Under the pieces are notes generated by a model. That model was given only the letters and a program-made list of their open reading frames with translations. It was not told the DNA's origin and ran no database searches. 13,160 nucleotides of DNA, from positions 1 to 13,160 of the forward strand of contig JANXQZ010000386.1 of the NCBI GenBank assembly GCA_025353235.1, read 5' to 3'. The position numbers were made by a program, and so were the translations under genes. Shown here piece after piece: positions 1 to 6,471 of this stretch (position 1 is the first letter of the stretch; every line of letters starts with the position of its first letter). The stretch is from Bryobacterales bacterium. GTDB taxonomy: Bacteria > Acidobacteriota > Terriglobia > Bryobacterales > Bryobacteraceae.

Positions 1-409
1 GGGTGAATTTGGATTTTAACCGCCCCTCCGCTGTGCAGTCCGACGCCGCTGGTCTCTACCGAATTTTGGATCGTGGTTTCAAACGGCAAGCTCGTCGCGT
101 CTCCCAGGCGGCGTAAAACAACTGAAGTGCCATTGTAACAGCCGACGGGCAACGGTTCCTAGTCTTTGATTCAAATAGAGTTGTTAACTTTTGAGTGTGG
201 CTATGCAGCCACACTTCCAAATCATGGATCGTGGCCTGGGCGCGACGCCTTCAAGGCCCGGCTCTAACGTCGGGATCCCTCCCGCGCTCCCCTTTAGAGG
301 CTCGATCAGAAATATTGATTTGCGGATAGGACCGTGGCCTGAAATAATGGCAAGTCAGGCGGACACGACGACGATAATCCGCCGCCCCATAGGAGACCTC
401 GTCCACGTT
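1..409. other. Leader region upstream of glutamine synthetase, no convincing gene
   Basis: No recognisable gene is seen here. A frame open from the window edge (3-116, +) gives 37 residues ending in RRVSQAA and could be the tail of an upstream gene, but it resembles nothing I know. The glutamine synthetase frame stays open back to a TTG at 191, with in-frame ATGs at 203, 224 and 347. The peptide encoded by 191-346 is rich in Pro, Gly and Arg and does not look like part of the enzyme, so I treat it as leader. A TTGATT at 166-171 could be a -35 element, but no good -10 lies at the right distance. The promoter was not located with confidence. Confidence 0.4.
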
Positions 410-1840
410 ATGCCCACTGAGCTAAGAAATTTCCTGCAGCTTTCTTACGAAGAGCTGGAAGAGTTGAATCTCCAGGCCAAGGAGCAGCGGCAGAATCGCG
501 TTGCCGCCGACAAGATTCAGGAAGAGCGGATCAGGTATCTGACCGATGAGAAGCGGATCAAGGCCGTAACTGTCATGTTCAGCGACCTCGAGGGCCGCTT
601 GCACATGCTCGATTATGACAAGAAGTTCCTGGTCAAGAGCTGGGACAACCTGACCTTCGATGGTTCGTCGATTCGCGGATTCACCGCACAGCATGAAAGC
701 GATTTGCGGCTCGGCATGGATTGGAGTGCATTTTACTGGGCGCCTTCCGACATTTTCGGCTCAGGCAAAGTGATGGTGTTCGGCGAAGTGATAGACAAGG
801 ACGGCTCTCCTTACGGGGCGGATATTCGGGGCGTTCTGAAGGGCTATGCCAACCGCCTGTATGAGAAGGAAGGCTACACTCTCAATGCAGCGAATGAAAT
901 CGAAGGCTTCCTGTTCAAAGGCGTGGATGCGGAGCGCCACTATGGCGAAACCGGTAAGTTCGAGTACGTGAACACCGGAGGTTACTACCATTCGCTGCCG
1001 GGCGATTCGCTGCGGCTTTTCATCGATACGGCCGCCGAAGTCCAGCGCGCCATGGGATTCCAGAACGAAAAAGACCATCCGGAAGTCGCTCCGTCCCAGT
1101 TCGAAATCAACTATAGCTACTCCGAGGTTGTGTCCGCAGCGGACCAGATTCAGCTCTACAAGCTAATCTGCCGCCAAGTTGCGACGAAAATGGGCTTCTC
1201 TGCTTGCTTCCTGCCCAAGCCGGTTGTAGGCGTGAATGGCAACGGCATGCACACCAACGTGTCCATCACGAAGGATGGCAAGAATCTTTGCTGGGACCCC
1301 ACTGGCGAAGAGAAGATGAGTAAATTCGGCTGGGATTTCGTAGACCGAATCCTTACGCACGGAAATGATATTTGTCTGCTTCTCAATGCCAGTGTAAATG
1401 CGTACCGCAGACTTGATCCGCACTTCGAAGCGCCCAACCAGCTAAAAGCTTCCGCAGTGGATCGCGGCTCCATGGTGCGTATCCCGATCGGCAATGAACG
1501 CAGCGCCCGCGTGGAGGTTCGCTCGGTTGCCCCGGACGCAAATCCGTATATGACGCTGCTTTCCGTGTTCCGGACCGGACTCGAAGGCGACATCGCCCAA
1601 TTGGATAATCTGCGCTCCGCACCGCGTTACCTGCCTGACAACATTTACGATGCGCTCGACAACTTCAGAAAGTCGGAGTGGATTACAAAGTTGCTGGGAG
1701 AAGATGTGAAAGGCCGCTATGCCGACTTGAAGCAGGCTTCTGCGGATCGTTGTTCGCGCCTGCTGGGAACCGTTGTGAAGCCACCGGAAGTCCAGTACCA
1801 TCACGAAGTTTACAATCAGTATCTCTGGAATCAGTTCTAA
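410..1840 (+). CDS. glnA: Glutamine synthetase, type I-like, lacking the adenylylation segment
   Basis: Catalyses ATP-dependent condensation of ammonia and glutamate to glutamine in the cytoplasm. From the ATG at 410 it has 476 residues, a normal GSI length. The beta-grasp N-domain holds FDGSSIRGF at about 83-91. The catalytic domain shows the metal-site glutamates in NEIEGF (162-167), PSQFEI (228-233), the ATP/glutamate motif NGNGMH (276-281), RGSMVRIP (352-359) and RVEVRS..PDANPY (367-380). Straight after ANPY the chain goes to the C-terminal helix, so the segment carrying the adenylylated Tyr of GSI-beta enzymes is missing. That argues against GlnE-type control. The start at 410 has AGGAG at 391-395, a longish 14-base gap, and gives an N-terminus MPTELRNFL that fits the family. 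ATG 347 (497 residues) and TTG 191 (549) are in-frame alternatives. The gene stands alone and converges on the phosphatase gene. Confidence 0.92.
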   Translation: MPTELRNFLQLSYEELEELNLQAKEQRQNRVAADKIQEERIRYLTDEKRIKAVTVMFSDLEGRLHMLDYDKKFLVKSWDNLTFDGSSIRGFTAQHESDLRLGMDWSAFYWAPSDIFGSGKVMVFGEVIDKDGSPYGADIRGVLKGYANRLYEKEGYTLNAANEIEGFLFKGVDAERHYGETGKFEYVNTGGYYHSLPGDSLRLFIDTAAEVQRAMGFQNEKDHPEVAPSQFEINYSYSEVVSAADQIQLYKLICRQVATKMGFSACFLPKPVVGVNGNGMHTNVSITKDGKNLCWDPTGEEKMSKFGWDFVDRILTHGNDICLLLNASVNAYRRLDPHFEAPNQLKASAVDRGSMVRIPIGNERSARVEVRSVAPDANPYMTLLSVFRTGLEGDIAQLDNLRSAPRYLPDNIYDALDNFRKSEWITKLLGEDVKGRYADLKQASADRCSRLLGTVVKPPEVQYHHEVYNQYLWNQF

Positions 1841-1844
1841 CCAC

Positions 1845-1864
1845 CGGGGCTGACGCTAGCCCCG
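1845..1864. terminator. Hairpin between convergent glnA and phosphatase genes
   Basis: CGGGGCT (1845-1851), a six-base loop, and AGCCCCG (1858-1864) form a perfect 7-bp, GC-rich stem. It sits in the 27-base gap between the two stop codons, so it could serve both strands. Neither side has a clear T-run, so termination efficiency is uncertain. Confidence 0.45.
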
Positions 1865-1867
1865 CGG

Positions 1868-3427
1868 TTACTCGAAAATTTCACTCAAGACGCGACCCAC
1901 CGACCCGCTGGGAAAAGGAACGCCCAGAATACTTGTAAGAGTGGGAGCAATGTCAGTCACTCCGACTCGCTGGTAATACGAACCGGCTTTGATCCCTGCA
2001 CCCAGAAAGATGATCGGTACGTGCGTGTCGTAGTTGAAGGGTGTCCCGTGCGAGGTGCCATGCTGCCCAAAAATGTAGAATGGCTCCGACAAAAACAAAA
2101 TGTCGGCCGAGCGTTGAGGAAAGTATCCGTTGCGAAACGCGCTGGTGACAAAGTCGTCCGGAACGCGGCCGCTCATCAGCGCCTCGCCGGTGTAGACGCG
2201 AAACGCGTGGGGAGCGCTGCGCAAGGCTTCGGCCGCAACATCCTCCACTTCGGCACGATTCAGATTCTTGCTGTGGATAAGCTCGGAGTTCAGGTACAGC
2301 GCTGCCGTGGCCTGCGCCACTACCCACTTCCCAGTTCCGTACTTCGCGGAGAGCGCGTCCTGAGCCCGCGTGACCAGATCGGCCTGGGACAAGCGTCCCC
2401 CTGGCATCCGACGAGCCGCGCTGATTTCAGGGAGGGGTGACACTCCATGATCGGCAGTCATCACGAGCAGGAAGTTACCCGCGCCCACCTGTTTGTCAAC
2501 GGCGTCCAGAAACTTCCCCAGAAGTCGATCGGTTCGAATCGAAATGTCTCGCACTTCGGGGGCATCCGGCCCCAGAGCGTGCCCGATATAGTCGTTCGAG
2601 GAAAAACTGACGGCGAGAATATCGGTGCTGCCATGCTGACCCATCTTTTCCTCCACCAAAGCGCGCTCCGCGAATTCCTCGATCATTTCGTTGCCCCACG
2701 GAGTGGCCTCAATCGCGCCGCATGGGGGTGCATCCGTGCCGGGCACAAACGAACAGAACGGTTTCGCTCCGGTTTTGGAAGCATCGAAAGGAAGCCAAGT
2801 GGATTTTTGGTATTTCTGGGCCGGATGTTGCAAGTTGACGTCTTTCACCCACTGGGGGAGTTCCTCCCGGTAGTAGGTGCTGGTAACCCAGGCATTCGAT
2901 TCGGAGTCGTACCAATACGCTCCGTCTGCCATGTGGCCGCCGGGCAGAATTGCGCTGCGGTCCTTGATAGAAATTCCGATCACCTTCGAATCCAGACCCT
3001 GCATCTTCAGTTCATCGCCAACCGTGCTGACAAGAAGCCTGTGCGGCGATGATCCGGCGCGGCCAGCGACGCCGCCAACGAGTTTCACGCCGTCGTCTGA
3101 GACGCTAGTGACCGAGCGCTTCAGGTCGCGATCGTACCACTCGTTGCCCGCGATCCCGCTTAGCGAGGGCGTTGCCCCGCTCATGAAAGTGGAGTGGCCG
3201 ATGGCGGTCACCGTCGGGGCAGAAACGTGATGGGCGTTGGTGAACACCGCACCTTTCGTAAGCAGACGATCAAACCCCGCGTTGTATTCGCTGCGAAATC
3301 GAGTTAGATAATCGTAGCGGAACTGGTCCACCACGAGCGCGATGATCAGCTTCGGCTTCGGGGGGGCCGCATGTGCGATCGAATGCAGATTACAGAACAG
3401 CAACGCCGCGAGCAGGGCTTTTCTCAT
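1868..3427 (-). CDS. Secreted alkaline phosphatase, PafA/PhoK type
   Basis: A 519-residue hydrolase of the alkaline phosphatase superfamily that probably releases phosphate from phosphomonoesters outside the cytoplasm. A signal peptide covers residues 1-20, with a hydrophobic core and likely cleavage after AHA. Active-site residues can be placed by spacing against PafA: D34 (VVDQFRYD), nucleophile T74 in TAIGH, N95 (GNEWYD), K155 and R157 in SIKDRS, D279 and H283 (NDYIGH), D326-H327 (TADHG) and H460. The T-to-N distance of 21 residues and the K-x-R pair are the marks that separate the PafA/PhoK monoesterases from nucleotide pyrophosphatases. The ATG at 3427 has AAAGGA five bases upstream. It is divergent from the DUF2076 gene, with about 80 bases between starts. 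No Pho box was recognised, so phosphate control is unproven. The exact natural substrate is unknown. Confidence 0.88.
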   Translation of the reverse strand: MRKALLAALLFCNLHSIAHAAPPKPKLIIALVVDQFRYDYLTRFRSEYNAGFDRLLTKGAVFTNAHHVSAPTVTAIGHSTFMSGATPSLSGIAGNEWYDRDLKRSVTSVSDDGVKLVGGVAGRAGSSPHRLLVSTVGDELKMQGLDSKVIGISIKDRSAILPGGHMADGAYWYDSESNAWVTSTYYREELPQWVKDVNLQHPAQKYQKSTWLPFDASKTGAKPFCSFVPGTDAPPCGAIEATPWGNEMIEEFAERALVEEKMGQHGSTDILAVSFSSNDYIGHALGPDAPEVRDISIRTDRLLGKFLDAVDKQVGAGNFLLVMTADHGVSPLPEISAARRMPGGRLSQADLVTRAQDALSAKYGTGKWVVAQATAALYLNSELIHSKNLNRAEVEDVAAEALRSAPHAFRVYTGEALMSGRVPDDFVTSAFRNGYFPQRSADILFLSEPFYIFGQHGTSHGTPFNYDTHVPIIFLGAGIKAGSYYQRVGVTDIAPTLTSILGVPFPSGSVGRVLSEIFE

Positions 3428-3508
3428 TCAGTTCCTTTATTATGGAGCACGGGACACGCTATACGGAACAACGCGTCTCCGAGTTGCGTCATTCTAGTGA
3501 GAGCTAAC

Positions 3509-4252
3509 ATGACACCTGAAGAACGCCAACTGCTCACTGACCTCGCGAACAAAGTCGCTCAGACTCCGGCTCCGGCACCCGATCCGGAAGCCCAGGATTT
3601 CATTCGAACGCATATTGGCAACAGGCCGGACGCGTTGTACATGATGACGCAAACGGTCCTGATCCAGAATATGGCGATCGACCATGCCAAGCAAGAGATT
3701 GAAGAGTGGAAGCAGCGCGCCTCTCAAGCTCCCGCCCAGGCACCGCAAGGACAGGGCGGTTTTCTGGGACGAGGCACTGGCTGGGCGGCTCAGCCTCCCC
3801 CTCAACAGCCGAGCTACGGAGCGCCACCCCCGGGTTATGGTCCGCCTCCTCAGCAGTCCGGTCCGGGCGGCTTTTTTGGCGGTGGCGGTGGCGGAGGAGG
3901 GATGGGGAGTTTTCTCAAGACCGCCGGCACCACGGCCGCTGGAGTCGCTGCCGGAGCGCTCGCCTTTGAAGGGATCCGGTCTATGTTCGGCGGGGCCGAG
4001 CATCTGATGGGATTTGGCAACCAGCCCCACATGGGAGGAAGTGGATTCCTTGGTGGCGGGGGTCCCGGTGGAGAGAGCATTGTCAACAATTACTACGACC
4101 GGCCTGATGAACGCTCGGCGGTGGCCGATAATTTAGGTCCCGATGGTTCAGTCCAGTACGACGATGCCGACGTGCCGGTGGATGATTCATCGGCGGATGA
4201 TTCATCATCGGACGACTCGTCGAATGATTCATCGAGTGACGACTTGGTGTAG
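3509..4252 (+). CDS. DUF2076 family protein with Gly/Pro-rich middle and acidic Asp/Ser tail
   Basis: A 247-residue protein of unknown biochemical role. Residues 1-72, starting MTPEERQLLTDL and containing DPEAQDFI and a MTQTVLIQN helix running into a short charged helix, match the N-terminal pattern of the DUF2076 (COG3416) family. Residues 73-134 are low-complexity Gln/Pro/Gly, with a run of nine glycines near 124. Residues 135-160 form a Gly/Ala-rich hydrophobic stretch (GTTAAGVAAGALAFEG) resembling a glycine-zipper membrane segment. The last 25 residues are almost only Asp and Ser. No signal peptide is seen. The frame is open upstream to a TTG at 3371, but that part overlaps the phosphatase gene and lacks family character. 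ATG 3509 has a weak GAGAG-like site. Some relatives are described as periplasmic or sensor-like, which is not shown here. Confidence 0.75.
   Translation: MTPEERQLLTDLANKVAQTPAPAPDPEAQDFIRTHIGNRPDALYMMTQTVLIQNMAIDHAKQEIEEWKQRASQAPAQAPQGQGGFLGRGTGWAAQPPPQQPSYGAPPPGYGPPPQQSGPGGFFGGGGGGGGMGSFLKTAGTTAAGVAAGALAFEGIRSMFGGAEHLMGFGNQPHMGGSGFLGGGGPGGESIVNNYYDRPDERSAVADNLGPDGSVQYDDADVPVDDSSADDSSSDDSSNDSSSDDLV
4181..4237 (+). repeat. Imperfect 15-base tandem repeat coding for Asp/Ser tail
   Basis: Three 15-base units begin at 4181, 4196 and 4211, followed by a shortened 12-base unit at 4226. The pattern is GATGATTCATCNNNN with mostly third-position changes (GAC/GAT, TCA/TCG). They encode DDSSA, DDSSS, DDSSN and DSSS at the C-terminus of the DUF2076 protein. 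Synonymous changes within an unchanged peptide pattern suggest an old expansion kept for its acidic character. Confidence 0.75.
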
Positions 4253-4309
4253 GCAAATTTTATTGCTTCCGGCTTTTTCCAGCGCCGCTCAAACGCGGAC
4301 GGCTTGCAT

Positions 4310-4831
4310 TTACTGCTTGGGGCCGTCCTTCGTAGGATCCGGCGAGCGGGTGACCTCTGGGCCGGGCGGTTTAAGGCTCTCAGCAGTCTTACGAATGGCG
4401 TCAACGTCGGCAAGGTCTTGTGGTCGCCCCGATGCTAACTTCGCTTGTATCAGGTCATCTCGTGAAATGACAAACGCTTTCAGGCCGGTAATCGAATCAA
4501 GCGTGGTTTCAATCCGGCGCGCCCAAGCTGCATCAAAATCGACGCCAGGAATGTAGGGTAAGATATCGAAGCCTCGCGGATCACGCCCAAAACGGAAGAA
4601 ACTACCACGGTCTGCAAACTCCTCCGGTCGAATGCCTTGAAGCGGTGCGCCGAACTCGGCAAGCGCAGCATACAGCGCTTGCGCGTTGGCTGTATCTGCT
4701 TTTACGAAAAGGTCGATGTCCTTCGTGTAGCGCGGCTGCGCGTGAAAGATAACCGCATAGCCCCCGACAATGAGATATTTAACGCCATGGGCATGGAAGG
4801 CGGACAAAAGGTCTTTGTAATCTTGGTACAT
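4310..4831 (-). CDS. Nucleotidyltransferase-fold protein (MNT/DUF6036/AbiEii-like)
   Basis: A 173-residue protein with the pol-beta-type nucleotidyltransferase signature: VGGYAVIFH at 22-30, then DID at 38-40, and a possible third acidic residue at D89 (RGFDILPYI). The C-terminal helix DDLIQAKLASGRPQDLADVDAI is typical of stand-alone nucleotidyltransferases of the DUF6036/AbiEii type, some of which are toxins or antitoxins. The ATG at 4831 is preceded by GGAG four or five bases away, a good ribosome site. The start lies inside the upstream small gene (53-base overlap), so translation of the two is probably coupled. The last 20 residues are charged and Pro-rich and look disordered. The transferred nucleotide and target are unknown. 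A toxin-antitoxin role is inference from family and layout only. Confidence 0.72.
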   Translation of the reverse strand: MYQDYKDLLSAFHAHGVKYLIVGGYAVIFHAQPRYTKDIDLFVKADTANAQALYAALAEFGAPLQGIRPEEFADRGSFFRFGRDPRGFDILPYIPGVDFDAAWARRIETTLDSITGLKAFVISRDDLIQAKLASGRPQDLADVDAIRKTAESLKPPGPEVTRSPDPTKDGPKQ

Positions 4832-5003
4832 CCGGCTCCATCTCCCAGCCTTTGAGTGCGTAGGCGGTCTGGATCATTTCTTCAACCGCGTCCAACCGCT
4901 CATGCGCGGGGCGGCTCTGCCAATAGCGGTACTCGTCCGCCTTCATTTCGTCGAAGTTTGTATATTTTCGGAAGATCCCGTCCATGCGTTCCGGTTGTAC
5001 CAT
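4779..5003 (-). CDS. Small protein paired with the nucleotidyltransferase
   Basis: A 74-residue protein from ATG 5003. ATG 4985 would give 68 residues, and a TTG at 5039 would overlap the glycosyltransferase gene. The core FRKYTNFDEMKADEYRYW..RPAHERLDAVEEMIQTAY resembles small helical proteins often encoded just before DUF6036-type nucleotidyltransferases, with a linker helix and an aromatic Y-R-Y-W patch. The tail PDVPRLQRPFVRLP is Pro/Arg-rich. It sits 16 bases after the glycosyltransferase stop and runs 53 bases into the nucleotidyltransferase gene in another frame. No strong ribosome site is visible for either ATG, so it may depend on translation from upstream. It could be the antitoxin or partner half of a two-gene module. 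The resemblance is from memory, and the function is not known. Confidence 0.6.
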   Translation of the reverse strand: MVQPERMDGIFRKYTNFDEMKADEYRYWQSRPAHERLDAVEEMIQTAYALKGWEMEPDVPRLQRPFVRLPCPWR

Positions 5004-5019
5004 GCTTCGGCCAAGATAG

Positions 5020-6429
5020 CTAATCGTTTCTGGCAGCAATCGCGATCAAGGACAGACCGCGCCAGGGCAAGATACCATCCATCAGCCGCCAAAACCACAC
5101 GGTCTTATCGAAGATTTTCAAAGTGACCTTGTTAATGCGCCTTTGGCGGAGGACGTGGCCGTAGAGCCACCAGGCAGGCGTCCCGATCTTGTTTATATCC
5201 ACAAATTGGCGAACCTGGAACCCCTGGGCTTCGAGCAGCTTGCCCAGAGCCTCGCGATCAAAGCGACGCCGGTGCCCCAGAGTCCGATCAATGCTCCCGT
5301 ACAGCGTCTCGCCCTGCGGCACAAGCACGATCAATGCGCCATCCGGCTTCATTACTTTCCGCGCGGATTCCAGCACCGCCGCCGGTTCTTCCATGTACTC
5401 CAGGATGTTGACGCAAAGGACGGTGTCGAACGGCTCGCCGATATTCACGAACTGTTCCGGAGAGCCGGGATCCAGCTTGCGAACGTCCACGTTCGGAGTG
5501 CGTAGGAACCGATTGCCCAGCGCGTGCAGGTACAGAGGATCCTTTTCGGCGGCCACGTAGCGAACGCGCCGAGCCATGAGGCGGCCCGCAAGGTTTCCAA
5601 TGCCAGCCCCAAGTTCGAGTACCGTATCAGCCAGAAATGGCCGCAGCGCACGGGAAAGCCAGCTCAAGTACTGCGGCGTGCCGGTAAGATTATTCAGGAA
5701 CGCGCGCCCATACGGTTCCACATAAAGATCGTCGATCAGCCAGAAATGCAGGATCACCCCGAGCGCCTTGATCCCATCCTTCCAGCCGATCTTTTTGCCC
5801 TCCTCATAGGTGCGGCCGTGATAGCTGATGGGAACTTCGTAAATCCGAAGCTTCCGCTTAGCGGATTTCATGGTGATTTCGGGCTCGAAGCCGAACCGAT
5901 TGGAGCGAATCGGAATGCTCTTTAGGAGGTCCGTGCGAAAAATCTTGTAGCAGGTCTCCATGTCTGTCAAGTTCAGGTTGCAGAACATGTTGGAAAGCAG
6001 CGTCAAGCTCTTATTGATCATCGAGTGCCAGAAGGGCAGGATGCGAGTCTGTTCGCCCGCCATGTAGCGAGATCCGAAGACGGCATCGGCGTGTCCGTCC
6101 AGCAGCGGACGCAGGAGTTTGGGATACTCGTTAGGGTCGTACTCGAGATCGGCGTCCTGAACGATGCAAAAATCGCCGCGGGCGTGCTCAATCGCCGTTC
6201 GCACAGCAGCGCCTTTGCCTTGATTCACAGGTTTATGGAACAGGCGGATACAGGAATGCTCAGCGGCAAGCCTGTCCAGGATCGCTGAGGTACCGTCCGT
6301 GGAACAATCGTCCACGATCACGAGTTCGCGCTCCATGTTTTCCGGCAACGGCACAGTGAGCACTTGGGCCAGGCTGCGTTCCACAACCGTCCGCTCGTTG
6401 TAGACGGGAATGAGGATAGAAAGTAGCAA
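5020..6429 (-). CDS. Bifunctional GT2 glycosyltransferase / SAM-dependent methyltransferase
   Basis: A 469-residue fusion. Residues 1-235 form a GT-A fold family 2 glycosyltransferase of the dolichyl-phosphate-mannose-synthase-like group: PVYNE (8-12), DDCSTDGT (40-47), the metal-binding QDADLEYDP (91-99), GSRY (119-122), and the conserved GFEPEITMK (180-188) and GRTYEEGKKIGWKDGI (205-220). Residues 250-469 form a class I methyltransferase: motif I LELGAGIGNL (271-280), acidic strand end AAEKD (293-297), and VNILEYMEEP (340-349) before the KPDGAL turn (361-366). It probably acts on a lipid-linked or cell-envelope sugar, but donor and acceptor cannot be read from sequence. No transmembrane anchor is obvious. 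The start is TTG 6429. An in-frame TAA lies two codons upstream, and there is no ATG in the N-terminal part, so MLLSILIPVYNE is the only sensible beginning. It heads the minus-strand group. Confidence 0.87.
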   Translation of the reverse strand: MLLSILIPVYNERTVVERSLAQVLTVPLPENMERELVIVDDCSTDGTSAILDRLAAEHSCIRLFHKPVNQGKGAAVRTAIEHARGDFCIVQDADLEYDPNEYPKLLRPLLDGHADAVFGSRYMAGEQTRILPFWHSMINKSLTLLSNMFCNLNLTDMETCYKIFRTDLLKSIPIRSNRFGFEPEITMKSAKRKLRIYEVPISYHGRTYEEGKKIGWKDGIKALGVILHFWLIDDLYVEPYGRAFLNNLTGTPQYLSWLSRALRPFLADTVLELGAGIGNLAGRLMARRVRYVAAEKDPLYLHALGNRFLRTPNVDVRKLDPGSPEQFVNIGEPFDTVLCVNILEYMEEPAAVLESARKVMKPDGALIVLVPQGETLYGSIDRTLGHRRRFDREALGKLLEAQGFQVRQFVDINKIGTPAWWLYGHVLRQRRINKVTLKIFDKTVWFWRLMDGILPWRGLSLIAIAARND

Positions 6430-6471
6430 CCTTTAGTATAAGTTGGAGGTGATAAAATCGAAGCTTACCCG
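6430..6471. promoter_or_regulatory. Compact divergent start region with displaced Shine-Dalgarno
   Basis: Only 42 bases separate the starts of the glycosyltransferase and the cysteine synthase. On the plus strand TTGGAGGTGAT (6443-6453) is a near-perfect Shine-Dalgarno sequence, but it ends about 20 bases before ATG 6472. On the minus strand a -10-like TATACT (6440-6435) sits five bases before the TTG start, which would suit a leaderless transcript. A plus-strand TAAAAT (6453-6458) is also -10-like. No convincing -35 was found for either. Real promoters may lie inside the coding regions. Confidence 0.35.

Noticed and set aside
3..116. Edge-open 37-codon frame as the tail of an upstream gene
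   Set aside because: Too short and unrecognisable to call; noted only in the leader entry.
2447..3052. A 201-residue plus-strand open frame opposite the phosphatase gene
   Set aside because: It lies entirely antisense to a gene with a complete set of active-site motifs, has no recognisable domain, and reflects codon bias on the coding strand.
3371..3508. Longer N-terminus for the DUF2076 protein, starting at TTG 3371
   Set aside because: It would overlap the start of the phosphatase gene, and the extra 46 residues show no family resemblance. MTPEERQ at 3509 is the normal family beginning.
3428..3508. Minus-strand CATAAT (3444-3439) as the phosphatase -10 box
   Set aside because: It would place the transcript start on top of the AAAGGA ribosome site, and no -35 is present at the right distance.
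4251..4303. Hairpins between the convergent DUF2076 and nucleotidyltransferase genes (AGGCAA/TTGCTT and CCGC/GCGG)
   Set aside because: Stems of four to six pairs including a wobble pair, without a properly placed T-run; within chance expectation.
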